Positions 11,552 through 22,681 of a stretch of 64,000 bases of DNA are shown in pieces (positions within the stretch are counted from its first letter, which is position 1; each line of letters opens with the position of its first letter). The notes beneath the pieces are model-generated. The model did not search any database. It saw only the letters and a program-made list of their open reading frames with translations, and was not told where the DNA came from. This stretch comes from Campanula takesimana (taxonomy: Eukaryota > Streptophyta > Magnoliopsida > Asterales > Campanulaceae): positions 62,001-126,000 of the forward strand of contig JAOWBW010001919.1 in NCBI GenBank assembly GCA_026119855.1. The letters run 5' to 3'. The position numbers and the translations under genes were made by a program.

Positions 11552-13957
11552 ATGACTAGTCCGGCAGGAAGTAGTAGTGGGGGTGACAATGCGGTTGATC
11601 CGAATGGGCTTACTAAGGAAGAGTTGATACAAGCTTTGGAGGCCGCCAGGGCCCGGGAAGAAATCACTAGGAAACAGCAAGAGGACACATAGAGACGGGT
11701 TGTAGAGGCCATGAGACAAAGGGGAGTGGCCGTGATATTTGAAAATGATGGGGGATTCGTTGAGATCACAGACGAAGATGAAATTGAGAACATGCCACCT
11801 CGCGATTACAATAGGGTTCCCCCACCTCAAACCTACCCCAATGTGGCGACCTCACGTCCCCCATATCAATCCGCAACTCAATCAAATGTGCCAGCCACAT
11901 AAGCTCCCTTCGCCATTCCAGGAGGTCCATCCTCATATCCTCCCGGGTTCAACCCATATGGCCCAATCCCGATGGGTCAAGCCTTTTCAGCCCCGGCCAC
12001 TACCAGATTACCACCACCGACCCTACCAATTGCATCACAAGGGGCGGCATTCCCATTCCACTACCCGGCAGCCCGAAGCTCCGAGGCACCCCCGCCGTAT
12101 ACCCCGGCGAATGACCAAGGGTATGGGTACGTCTACACCCATGTGCCACCTCAAAGCCTTCCTCAGAATATACCATCCACCACTGTGCCTCCAACGGTGA
12201 TGCCGGTAATAACCCGGACTATGGGATCCATCAATTCCAGCCCACAAGTGAATCCTTAAATGGGGTGGCTGATCGAGAAGTTGAAACAGATGGAGGAAAA
12301 GTTTGGGACTTTGAATGAAAAGAAAACCTCATCGGGAGTTACTGATCCCGACAAGATTGTGCCTCTTCCGCATAAGTTCAAAATGCCAGAGATAAACAAG
12401 TTTGATGGGACTGCTTGCCCACAAACTCACCTCAACGCCTACACTTTAGCAATGAGGGCAAAGGGTTGCACTGTACAGCAAATGGGTGATCAATTCCAAT
12501 TATCCCTGAGAGGAAACGCTATTAAATGGTTTTTCAACCTCAAGGACAAATCACGAGTAAGTTGGGGTCGCATTCAGGAAGCATTCCTCACCAAGTACCG
12601 ATCCAACCTGGAGTGGGAAACCAACCGCACCGACTTGCAAAGCACCTTGCAAAAGGGCGACGAGCCGATCGGTGAGTTCTACAAGCGTTGAAACTGTAAA
12701 CTTGGGGAAATCTCTAACCCGCCCACCGGGGACGAACAATTGGACATCTTCCAATCATGCTTAAAACCGCAGTTGCGTGCTCTAATCAGCCATCACTTCT
12801 ACCCCAATCTCTGGGCCATGGTAACCGCAGGGTCAAAGTTTGAGAAGGCTCTCAGTGAGCAATCCGCCTCCCAAGGCAATAACAATTCTTACCGATACCG
12901 ACCTCCCACCACGAGCAAAGGGAAAGAAGTCTCGAGGGTCATCAACAACATCCAAGGGGAAGGCCCAAAGCAGGTCTCACTAAAGTCGGGAAATTCTGAA
13001 AAGTGCCCCTATGTGAGGTTTGAGGATTTTGGAATTCCCATTAGCAAAGTCTTTGAGGGATTAGTGAAGCAAGGCCTCACGAAACCTTTGATCAACTTTC
13101 AGCCCAATAATCCAGAAAGGTTCACAGATGAGAACAAATGGTGTGCTTTCCACAACTACCATGGGCATAACACCAATGATTGCTCCATAATGAAACGCGT
13201 TATCTTGGATTTGATTGCTAAAGGGAAACTTGAACACCCCAGGGGGCCGAACGTGGCCAATAACCCGTTCCCGAAAAACGGGAGGGTCAACATGATTGAG
13301 TTTGGCCAAAGCAGGGTGAACATGATCGAATTCAGGGAGCCGACAACAATAACTCTTTGGGAATTCAACACCCCTTTGATTGAAGTTGGGGAAAGATGGA
13401 AAGACATTTTTTGGGACTGCGTGCAAAAGGGAAAGATGGAATGTCCTCCTGACAACATGATGACTACCGTGATGAGCGCAAAGGTTCCTGGCCAAGAAGG
13501 CAAATTAAAAGTGATTAAGATCACTAAACACAAATTGACCTACAAAGACTGCGCGGAAGAAATGGAAATGGCCATCAAACGAGATTTGGGAAGCATTGAC
13601 CACGACCCGAACAGATGTTGCATTCCCCATGATGAGCACTACCATGTTATGGAAGTTGGAGACTCGTCAAGCGGTGAAAGAGTAATAAGACGGGTGTGTT
13701 GTCATCACGGAACCGAAGGTATGGAGGCTGCAAGAACCCCGGGGGAATATGACTACGGGAGGCACCTTGCACAGATGAGAGAGGCGGCCCGTTCCCTATC
13801 CCGCGAAGAGCTTCGAGCTTTGTGTGAAAGCGAGGATGAGGTGTCTTCCCCCGTACTCTCTTTAAACCCGCCTGCGGGAGAAGAAGAAAACTTCCCTACC
13901 TTAGATGACTTCCTGTCACTACCACCACAGCTACCCCCGAAGAGGCTGTACAAATGA
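11552..13957 (+). pseudogene. GyA1 gag
   Basis: One reading frame runs from the ATG at 11552 to 13957, with in-frame stops at 11690 (TAG), 11900 (TAA), 12257 (TAA) and 12689 (TGA). GyB has a sense codon at each of these points (CAG, CAA, CAA, TGG), so each stop is one C-to-T or G-to-A change. The N-terminus is basic to proline-rich (PPPQTYPNV). The retrotransposon gag core follows (FKMPEINKFDGTACPQTHL, then WFFNLKDKSRVSW), then a zinc-knuckle-like CAFHNYHGHNTNDC at about codon 530. The frame ends early because a ~500-bp segment present in GyB (25985-26487) is missing here, joined at a CCACC repeat. Confidence 0.9.
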
Positions 13958-15690
13958 TTGGAAGCATCCAATATGGGAATATAGTCACGTTCACCGACTT
14001 GGACTTGCCCAAGTCGGGGCTAACCACAATGAGGCCTTGTACATCACAGTGCAGTTGGATGGGCGCCGTCTCCCACGAGTATTGGTTGATAATGGCTCGG
14101 CTATGAACGTCCTTCCAGCTAAAATGATGGATTTACTCGGTCTCAAGACGACGGATCTGAGACCCTCTTTGGTAACTGTCAAAGCATACGACTCCACAGC
14201 CCGGTCGGTTCTTGGGGTGGCGACTTTGAATTTATGGTTTGGGGAACAGAAAATGCCGACCGACTTCCAAGTGCTTGACATTCCCATTTCCTTCACTGCC
14301 TTGCTAGGGCGCCCTTGGCTACACAAAGTCAATGGGGTCGCTTCCACCCTACATCAATGTGTAAAATTTGTACAGGGAGGGAATCTGACTGTAATCTACG
14401 GGGATAACGTCACTACAGGTGGGACCAACACTAATGGGATACCCGTATTGGAAATCCAACATGAAGGGAGTGGTATAGTCTTGACCGGCTTCACAGGGAT
14501 TCCATTTGAGACCCACGTCCATTGCATGGACCTCACACTTACCAAGGACAAAATTCCCCCCGCCATGAAAATGATGCGCCTGATGCACTATCTCCCGGGG
14601 CTTGGTCTAGGAAGGAGGCTCCAAGGGACCCACAGGGTTATTGAAATCAAGGAGCAAAAGACGCTCCACAGTTTGGGGTATGAGCCGAAACCTGAGGATC
14701 TTGCGATGGACAAGAAGATGGCCCGAGAGAAAAGCCGAGCCAAGGCCCAAGGGATCCCTTACAAAGCTCCCAACCTCCGCCCCTACACTTTTGACATAAG
14801 CCGCTACTTCATTAAGGGGGGAACGCAAATCGGGACCTCGGAGGGAGAGGAGGCAATGGTGAGCAACTGGGACCGACTGCAAGAAGACCTCAAAAGGTTC
14901 TGAGGAAAGACCGCCAACCCTATCAGGAGAGCATTCCTTGACACGTCCAGAACACCCACAAGGCACGAGCATATTTCCAAAGGAGTGTCCGGGGTGATAA
15001 AACAGTTTGAGGTTTTGTCTGCAGCAGGAGGCAACCGAGAGGAAGAACCCACTTGGGGCCAGTATGACAAATATGAGATCGAAAATACGCCTACTGGGAA
15101 GGCAAAGGAAAAGGCTGAAGAAAACGAGTGGGATGGGACAGTGATGCAAGAACTGTTTGAGGAAGACACGGTTCTACCTAGCCTAATTGATCACGGGAAA
15201 GAAATGGTCGCTGCAATAGGAGACGGGCCAATAGGAAGCTTCGACCCTCGCACCTCGGTTGTACCTACTGACATGCCGCTAAAGAATTGGGCTACTCTTT
15301 CCGGGCCAGTAGCTAGCAAGGAGGAAATGACCGCAGTGCTTGGATTGGTTCCTCGACCTCTTGAGTCTAGTATTATAGGGTCCAATGTAATCGAGTCTCC
15401 CCAATCCCTCCTCTTTGAATTTGAGTCATTCTCGTCCGAGGGCCTCACGCCCAAAGACTATGAACTCGTAGCCAATGTTGTATTTCCGTTTGCATTGAAT
15501 GAAATGATGGACCTTTCCGAGTATCCCCTCATTGCCAACTTATTAGATGATAAATTAACTAATAACTTGAAAACGGTTAATAATGAATCAACTAATAAAG
15601 AAGACACACTAAATGAACAATACATTAAAAATTCACAAAGCAGGTTGCCGATCAAGAGGAAAACCGTGCCCAAGCTGCCGAAGAGGTTTT
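13958..15690 (+). pseudogene. GyA1 protease and linker
   Basis: The frame (third phase) is open from 13905 to a TGA at 14901 and again to 15692. The aspartic protease core is near 14075-14310: RVLVDNGSAMNVLP carries the catalytic motif as D-N-G-S, the form seen in Tat elements instead of DTG/DSG, and FTALLGRPWLH is the second conserved strand. The stop at 14901 is CGA in GyB (C-to-T). An A-run near 15627 is five bases here and six in GyB; this shifts the frame just before the RT. The linker between protease and RT (14700-15690) is acidic and not recognisable as a domain. Confidence 0.85.
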
Positions 15691-16576
15691 GACCAAAGTG
15701 AATTTGGGTACCGAGGAAGAACCGAGAGAAACAAAAGTGGGTGGCTACTTCAAACGGGATGAGAGGGAGGCCTTGATTGGATTGCTCAGAGAGTATGTGG
15801 ATGTGTTCGCCTGGTCTTACAAAGACATACCGGGGTTGGATGCCTCGATCGTGGAGCATAAGATCCCCTTGGATCCGGAAATAAAACCAGTCAAGCAAAA
15901 GCTCCGACGAATCAAACCCGAGTGGTCCCTGCAAGTAAAGGAGGAGATAGAAAAGTTACTTAGAGTTGGCTTTATACGGGTTATAGAATACCCCTCGTGG
16001 CTCTCTAACATAGTCACCGTCACAAAAGCCAACTGGAAGGTCCGATGCTGTGTCGATTTCAGAGACCTCAACAAGGCAAGTCCCAAGGACGATTTTCCCC
16101 TCCCAAACATTGATATGTTGGTGGATACGACCTCTAGTTTCAAGGTAAAATCCTTTGTGGACGGTTTCGCCGGATACAATCAGATTAAAATGGCCGAGGA
16201 AGATCAAGGAAATACCGCCTTCACCACCCCATGGGGTACTTTCTGTTACACGGTGATGCCTTTTGGACTAAGAAATGCTGGGGCTACTTACCAAAGAGCG
16301 GCAACAGCACTATTCCATGACATGATTCACAAAGAAATAGAGGTGTACGTTGACGACATGATCATACACTCTAAAGGAACTGATGGCCAGCACTTGATTG
16401 ACTTGAGGAAGTTCTTCGACCGATTGAGGAAACATTCCATGAGGCTTAATCCGGCAAAATGCACCTTCGAAGTCTCCTGAGGAAAGGTTTTAGGGAATGT
16501 AGTTACCGAACGGGGTATTGAGATCGATCCGTAAAAGGTCAAAGCAATCGTAGAAATGAGACCTCCCCGCACCAAG
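15689..16576 (+). pseudogene. GyA1 reverse transcriptase
   Basis: The open part (15689-16480) includes HKIPLDPEIKPVKQKLRRI before the RT, then VRCCVDFRDLNKASPKDDF, FVDGFAGYNQIKMAEEDQ, the palm segment FTTPWGTFCYTVMPFGL and the catalytic box EVYVDDMIIHSKG (about 16345). The frame ends at a TGA (16478-16480) where GyB has CGA. About 190 bp of the RT thumb and connection are deleted near 16577-16595 compared with GyB (7250-7450). Both changes remove function. The family assignment to Ty3/gypsy Tat is clear from the motifs. Confidence 0.9.
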
Positions 16577-16595
16577 ACAGAAGTGAGACCTCACC

Positions 16596-17876
16596 GCACA
16601 GGGAAAAGCCACTCTTTCTTTACTTGACGGTAACAGATACTTCGATATGAGCTATGTTGGCCCAAGAGAAGAAAGAATCCAAGGTGGAAAACGCCATCTA
16701 CTTTGTGAGTCGGAAGCTATAGGGAAGTGAGCTCAACTAATCCGCAATAGAAAAAACCTGCGCTGGACTGGATGGGTTGTGAGAAAGTTGAAACACTACA
16801 TGCACGCCCACCCGATACAGTTAATCTCAAAAATTGACCCCATCAAATGCCTGCTGGAAAAACCGTCCTTATCAATGAGGCTTGCCAAATGGTCTTTCGT
16901 TCTGGCCGAATACGACATCAGTTACGTGTCGAGGAAGGCAGTCAAGGGAAGGGTTATGGCCGAACACCTAGCGGATTTCCCCAGTAATGAAGAGGGAGGA
17001 CCTGAACCACAGTTCCCAGATGAAGAGATTTTTACCCTTGAGGAGGAAAACAAATGGCAACTGTTCTTTGATGGAGCCGCAAACAAAAGAGGAAACATCA
17101 TCGGTATGCTTCTGATTGACCCCAAGGACGAGCATACGCCCATCGCCATCAAATTGAATTTTGAAGTAACCAACAATGCAGCCAAGTATGAGCAATACAC
17201 AGCGGGACTGGAAGCTGCTTTGGAAAGGAATGTGAAAGAATTGGAGGTATATGGGGACTCAGCCTTGATCATCAACCAAGTTTCGAACAAATGGAAAACG
17301 TTGGATCCGGGGCTGCAAAAGTATCACGCCCACATGGAAGAACTCATGACACATTTCAAAAGGGCCAACTTCCATTACTTGCCGAGGTACCGAAATCGCT
17401 TCGCCGATGCCTTAGCCACTTTGGCCTCGTTGGTAGAAATTCCGGAAGGAAAATCGATAAAGCCTTTCAGAGTCGGGAGAAAGGAGAACCCGGCGTATTG
17501 CTGTGAAATTGAAAAGGGCTCGGAGGAAATAGATGAGCCATGGTATGCCCATATCTACCAGTTCCACAGAAAAGGGGAGGCCTCCCTCCTAAATGAGAAA
17601 GGGGAATACAAAGATGGGATCAAATCCAAGAGCGCGGCGGCCCTTAAACGACTCACTTCTCACTATGTCATTCTGGGAGATATTTTGTATAAGAAACGCC
17701 ACCAGGGGTTTCTCTTAAGATGCATAAGCACAGAAAGAGCAAAAGAGCTCATGAGGGAGGTCCACAATGGGGTATGTGGCCCGCACATGAATGCTAGAGC
17801 ATTAGTGCAAGTCATCCTGCGGATGGGATACTTTTGGATCTCAATGGAAACCGATTGTATACAATTCGTGAAGTAA
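16596..17876 (+). pseudogene. GyA1 RNase H, archaeal-type RNase H and integrase N-terminus
   Basis: The end of the gypsy RNase H is seen at 16870-16980 (EYDISYVSRKAVKGRVMAE). A second RNase H follows: WQLFFDGAANKRGN (first catalytic Asp, ~17060), YTAGLEAALERNVKEL (Glu), EVYGDSALIINQVSNK (Asp) and NRFADALATLASL (final Asp). This duplicate RNase H is a known trait of Tat/Ogre elements. The integrase zinc finger begins near 17760 (VCGPHMNARALVQVILRMGY). The frame from 16779 to 17876 is open and ends in TAA just before the CDKCQ cysteines. Confidence 0.9.
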
Positions 17877-18808
17877 TGTGACAAGTGCCAGCGGTTCTCC
17901 AACCTTAATCACCTGCCGCCCCACCATTTGTATTGCATGACAACCCCTTGGCCTTTCTCCACTGGGGCATTGACATCATCGGAAAAATCGCTCCCGCGGG
18001 AAGCAACGGGCACGAATGTCTTGGTGGCCGTGGATTACTTCACAAAGTGGGTTGAAGCCAAGTCATACAAAGTCCTTACCTCCAAGAAGGTGGCACTATT
18101 CATCAAAGAGAACATCATGTGCCGATATGGGGTCCCAAATGAAATCATCACAGACAATGGCTCACACTTTGAAGGAGAATGCGACCAACTGTTGCAAGAA
18201 TTCCGGGTCACCCACCACAAGTCCTCCCCATATAGGCCTCAAACCAATGGAGCGGTAGAAGCCGCCAACAAAACACTCGAAAGGATCATTAAGAAGATGG
18301 CAACACGAGGAAGGGATTGGCCCGATAAGCTACACCTAGCGTTGTGGGGATACCGAACCTCGGTCAAAACCGCCATAGGGGAAACCCATTTGCTCTGACT
18401 TATGGGATGGAAGCCATACTCCCGGCTGAACTAGAAATTCCGTCATTAAGGGTTCTGTTGGAAAATCAAATCCACGAAGTGGACTGGCTTCGGAGCCGAC
18501 ATGATGAGTTAGCCCTCTTGGATGAACGCCGCTTAAGAGTGATGGAACACGTCCGTGCCTACCAAGGGAGGATGGCACGAGCCTTCAACAAAAGAGAGAA
18601 GCCTCGCGAGATTCGGGTCGGGGATTTGGTGCTCAAAGAAAAACCCCCAAGAAGGTCTAACCCTGACGGAAAATGGGAACCCGTATGGATTGGCCCCTTT
18701 GTCGTACAAGAGATATTATCAGGAGGCGCAATGAGACTTGCAGACTTGGATGGGAATCCTTTCGTGCATCCTGTCAATGGTGATAAGCTTCACCGATATT
18801 ATGTTTAA
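17877..18808 (+). pseudogene. GyA1 integrase core and C-terminal domain
   Basis: It starts with the zinc-finger cysteines (CDKCQRF, 17880). The catalytic core has VAVDYFTKWVEAKSYKVL (first Asp), NEIITDNGSHFEGEC (second Asp) and YRPQTNGAVEAANKTLERI (Glu). A frameshift near 18385 links this frame to 18344-18808, which carries LTYGMEAILPAELEIPSLR and a C-terminal GDLVLKEKPPRRSNPDGKW to HRYYV. No chromodomain is seen, as expected for Tat. The stop at 18806-18808 is probably the natural pol end. DNA integration of the cDNA would be its role; it is now broken. Confidence 0.9.
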
Positions 18809-19181
18809 AAAAAATAAATATATATGTATATATATATACCTAGATTGAAAACCCATTAGGGCAGTCATAAGAAAAGCAAGGTTGGCATCAAAATTTGTTG
18901 AAATTGAACTACGATGACCTGAGCCCCTTAGTCTTACTTGTAAAAGGGGAACGTAGGCAGCCAACTATTGGTCCGGTCTAAAAAATAAATGAAATTCAAA
19001 TTTTGTTTCTCCCAAGAAATTCATTCGATAACCATTTTCATTACAGTTAAAACACTTCTTTGATGAGTTCAAGCACGGTCTACTCTTGACCTCGGGCAAC
19101 AGGCTAAAAGACTAATAAAACACTTAAGAAAACTAATGTGTCTGCAATGACAGTGAGTGGATGCTTAGGACTATAAGGCCA
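18809..19181 (+). other. Region between pol and the antisense ORF in GyA1
   Basis: Noncoding. It has a short TA-rich run (18813-18840) and one copy of the structured motif described below (18906-18984). Nothing else is recognisable. Confidence 0.6.
18906..18984 (+). other. Structured motif, type I copy in GyA1
   Basis: GAACTACGATGACCTGAG (18906) and AACGTAGGCAGCC (ending 18962) flank an inner stem CCCCTT/AAGGGG. CTACG pairs with CGTAG. GGTCCGGTCTAAAA follows at about 18970-18984. It lies ~100 bases after the pol stop. The same architecture recurs in GyD with a different inner stem. Confidence 0.6.
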
Positions 19182-20771
19182 TCAATGACCTTCACCCCTC
19201 CATTTCTTCTTATGACTCCTCCGAGTATTCTTCCTCTTCACATCGAAAAGCTCGATGTCGTTCCTCCCTAAGTTAGCAGCCCGCCCGGTGTCGTCAATTA
19301 GGCCGGCCACTTTTAGAGCTGTGTCAACCGCCACGCGGTCCTGAAAGTCCTCGAGTCGCGCCTCGATTCTTGGAATCACCGCCTTCCTCCTCTCAACGAG
19401 AGCTTGATAGTCTTCAATAGCATCTCCAGTAAAGTTATGGCCGCTCGTCACGGCCTCGGCCTCCCTCAAAATCCTACTAGGGACACAATCTCCTCCAAGG
19501 ATGTCCCCACGCCTCTCTTCAATGATCCTCTGAGTCTGTCCCATGGTCTGTTCGTACCAATACAAGTAAACAGTGGTCAAAATCGTGCTAGCTGTACCCC
19601 TGAGGAGTGCCCGAACGGGAAAAAGGGAATGGGTTCACAACTGGGAAAAGAGGAAAGTGGTAGTAGGGTCCCACATGGACAAAGACGAAAGCCTCAAATG
19701 CTCCGGATTGACATTCGACCACTCCAACATAGGAGTCTGTAACAAGCCATACTGCCGGCGAACCAAAGAAGGGATGTAAAAGGACGATCCGAAAAGGCCC
19801 GGCACCCGAACAAAGGGGGAACCATCCTGACACTCCCGCATTGAGTTGATGTGCCAATGTGGCACCCACCAACGGATTTCTTCAGTCTTGAGGCAAGCCA
19901 TATGAACCTCCCAGTCGCTCTGAGCTAAATCCAAGATGAGCCCTCTCAAAGAATACGACCATGGCTTGTGAGAAAGAGGAGCCTCAGGGACGGCCACCAA
20001 CCTCTCCCTCAGCCATAAAGTAAGCAAAGCAGGGCTACCACTGCGCATAAAACCGTCTCCCAAAGATAAATGGTCTATACCATGGAGAGTCTCGCCTAAG
20101 ACCAAAGGAACGATGTCTTTGACCGCCAGACACTCCTTGAGCACACTCAACAAAACCCGGTGGCAAGTACCCTTGGAACCCACCATGTAGAAGAAAGCAA
20201 GGACGCATAGCCCGAAAGCATTCCAAGAAGCCTCATCGGAACGCTCCATGAACTTCTCTGGAAGGTCAGAAATATCAATGAAAGTCAGATTAATGACCAT
20301 ACATTGAGCCTCTTCCAAAGGAATGTCGAGAAGAGAGACCAATCTCTCAACACAAGTGGTATCATCAACTGAGGGAAGAGCGACGACCTCCGTGTCTATG
20401 CCACCCACTAGAGCTTTGAAATCTTCATAAGTCGGAGTGATCTCGTTGTAAGAAAAACAGTATACGTGCCTCCTCACGTCCCAGAATGACGCGGCGGCCC
20501 TCAGAAGCTCGAGATCTGGGATGAACTCTTTGAGGGACCAAAGAGACCGTAGACCAAATTTGGACTTGAATATGTCCTTGTGACTCCCCATTTGATGCCT
20601 CATCCAAAGCCTAAGGTTACCTTCAAAACATTCTTGGTCAACTTTGGACAATTTTGGTGGCTTTGTCATGAGAAAAGGATCCATGGAAGGGAAATGTCGA
20701 AAATGGAAGGAGAAAGACTGTTGTTGGACTCCAAGCTGTGATGATGAAGAAGATGACCAGGCCTGGAACAA
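19182..20771 (-). pseudogene. Antisense extra ORF of GyA1, plant mobile domain-like
   Basis: On the strand opposite gag-pol a frame runs from ATG at 20771 to 19182, about 529 codons, with one internal TGA at 19635-19637 (CGA-to-TGA would explain it). The first ~330 residues resemble the plant mobile domain found in MAIN-type proteins and transposons: LWSLKEFIPDLELLRAA and YNEITPTYEDFKALVGGI correspond to its typical WxxE and ITLEDvxxLxGL-like segments. The C-terminal part (RRGDILGGDCVPSRILREAE onwards) is charged and helical, ending in a basic KKKWRGEGH. Antisense ORFs between integrase and LTR are known in Tat elements. Compared with the ruined sense ORFs it is almost intact. Its function is unknown; the domain assignment is from pattern only. 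Confidence 0.75.
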
Positions 20772-20999
20772 AATTTATTGGAAAAGCAACACCACTCCTC
20801 TAGCCGTACGGCTACTTCGTCCCTGAAAAAAATTAATGGTTTCTTGGTTGAATGGCTTTGTGACATCACCCATTTAAAGCCCCATTTAAATCCATCCCAG
20901 AAATACACCAGAATTTCCCCCCCTTTTAGGGCTCATGCAATTTGCTTTCAACCTAGAAAATTAATTAGGTTCCCACTGAAAATGTGTCCGGGCAGTCCA
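20772..20999 (-). promoter_or_regulatory. Candidate upstream region of the antisense ORF
   Basis: Upstream of the antisense ATG the palindrome GCCGTACGGC (20803-20812) lies 32 bases before the start codon, in the same TAGCCGTACGGCTAC context as in the LTR and leader. TTTAAAT-like stretches at about 20872-20892 could serve as TATA elements on the minus strand. No experiment or match supports promoter activity. Confidence 0.35.
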
Positions 21000-21617
21000 T
21001 AGATGGACGTAAGACCAGCTTTGTTGAAATTAACCCGGCCATACTTTGTAAGCCCAGGTTAAAAATGTGATTTAGCCCGGCCGTACTTCATAAGTCCAGG
21101 TTAACAGGTTAAAAATATGAAAAGAAAATTGGCCGTCCCTGACGTAAGCCCAGTTAAAAATTATTCGGTTGACCAAAAGAGAGTCAAATCCCCACTTCGA
21201 CCAAATGAGTGTCGAGAAAATCCCTCCGGTTGACTAAAAGAGAGTCAAACCCCGACTTTGACCTATTGGGGAATCAAATTGAATGTCCAAAAAATTGGCC
21301 GTCCCTGACGTAAGCCCAGTTAAAAATTGACTAAAAGAGAGTCAAATCCCGACTTCGACCAAATGAGTGTCGATAAAATTATTCGGTTGACCAAAAGAGA
21401 GTCAAGCCCCGACTTTGACCTATTGGGGAGTCAAATTGAATGTCCAAGAAAATTGGCCGTCCCTGACGTAAGCCCAGTTAAAAATTGACCAAAAGAGAGT
21501 CAAATCCCGACTTCGACCAAATGAGTGTCGAGAAAATCCCTCTGGTTGACCAAAGGAAAGTCAAGCCACAACTTTGACTCATGACATTGGCCGTCCCTAT
21601 TGTAAGCCCAGCAAAGA
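21000..21617 (+). repeat. GyA1 3' array 1: ~160-bp higher-order repeats
   Basis: GGCCGTCCCTGACGTAAGCC recurs at 21131, 21297 and 21455, with related forms at both ends. Between them are GACCAAAAGAGAGTCAA and GACCAAATGAGTGTCGA blocks. Many contain TTGACC or GGTCAA. Such 3'-UTR tandem arrays are typical of Tat/Ogre elements and are thought to seed satellites. Confidence 0.85.
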
Positions 21618-21621
21618 TGAG

Positions 21622-21975
21622 TATTAGGTCCCCCGAGCGACCGATTTGAAATAAGAATTAGGTCCCCCGAGCGACCGTTGTGAAACGAAGATTAGGTCCC
21701 CCGAGCGACCGCTTTGAAATAAGTATTATGAGATAGAATTAGGTCCCCCGAGCGACCATTGTGAAACGAAGATTAGGTCCCACGAGCGACCGCTTTGAAA
21801 TAAGTATTAGGTCCCCCGAGTGACCATTGTGAGATAAAATTAGGTCCCCCGAGTGACCGCCTTGAGATGAAAGTTAGGTCCCCTGAGCGGCCATTGTGAA
21901 ATGAAAATTAGGTCCCCCGAGCGACCGTTTTAGGCCCCCCTGAGTGGCCCCATGTGAAGCAAAATCTAGGTTGCC
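21622..21975 (+). repeat. GyA1 3' array 2: ~34-bp repeats
   Basis: Nine or so copies of TTAGGTCCCCCGAGCGACC separated by TGTGAAACGAAGA-like spacers, with slightly variable unit length. No coding potential. Confidence 0.85.
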
Positions 21976-22045
21976 CGGATGGTCCATCTTGCGAAAAAGC
22001 TTAGAATGAGAAGGGCAGTCCTTGACGTAAGCCCATGATTAACCT

Positions 22046-22360
22046 TGCCTCTGACCAAATGAGTGTCACGCCCGAGTCGTTGCCTCTGACCAAATGAGTG
22101 TCACGCCCGAGTCCTTGCCTCTGACCAAATGAGTGTCACGCCCGAGTCCTTGCCTCTGACCAAATGAGTGTCACTCCCGAGTCCTTGCCTCTGACCAAAT
22201 GAGTGTCACGCCCGAGTCCTTGCCTCTGACCAAACGAGTGTCACGCCCGAACCTTCGCCTCTGACCAAGTAAGTGTCATGCTCGAATCCCCGCCTCTGAC
22301 CAAGTGAGTGTCATGCCCGAGTTCCCGCCTCTGACCAAAGGAGAGTCAGGCCCGTTCCTT
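22046..22360 (+). repeat. GyA1 3' array 3: nine copies of a 35-bp unit
   Basis: Units start at 22046, 22081, 22116, 22151, 22186, 22221, 22256, 22291 and 22326, an exact 35-bp phase. Each has TGCCTCTGACCAAATGAGTG followed by a TCACGCCCGAGTCC-like half. The last three copies have more changes. The GACCAAATGAGTGTC part also occurs in array 1, so the arrays share an origin. Confidence 0.92.
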
Positions 22361-22681
22361 AGGAAAGGATGAAAAATATCCACCTAGGTCCCAAAGGTTT
22401 GAGACGCCAAGTTCTCCACCCGACCTTGAATGGTCACCCTTAGGCTCAAGACGCTAAGTTCTCCATTCGACCTCGACGGTCACCTATAGGTTTGAGTAGC
22501 CTTAAAATCTCTCACCCTTTTCGAACTACGATAGGCTTGATTCCTTCGAATAGGGATACGTAGGAATCCTATACCTCTAGGACCAGCCATAGAACAAATC
22601 GGCCGTGCCATCCTCCCATCAGATTGGGATGCATTTATCGACAACCCCGCTTTCTTCAAATGCGACGTTGCCGAGGGGCTC
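22361..22681 (+). other. GyA1 pre-LTR segment and polypurine tract
   Basis: It holds a two-copy repeat (AAGTTCTCCACCCGACC / AAGTTCTCCATTCGACC, 22400-22480), a structured motif (22523-22569) and the polypurine tract GAGGGGCTC at 22673-22681. The last ~50 bases align with those before the GyD polypurine tract, both ending GCCGAGGGGCT. Confidence 0.75.
22523..22569 (+). other. Structured motif, type II copy in GyA1
   Basis: GAACTACGATAGGCTTGATT (22523) and GGGATACGTAGGAATCC (ending 22569). CTACG pairs with CGTAG, and ATTCC with GGGAT. It ends 103 bases before the polypurine tract, nearly the same distance as in GyD. Confidence 0.6.

Noticed and set aside
15817..16179. Minus-strand open frames opposite the GyA1 RT, and plus-strand frames at 7811-8398 opposite GyB RT
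   Set aside because: They are shadows of conserved pol sequence; the RT motifs lie on the other strand.
22046..22360. Regular 35-bp repeats that might suggest CRISPR
   Set aside because: The units are contiguous with no unique spacers, no cas genes exist, and they lie in a plant retrotransposon 3' UTR.
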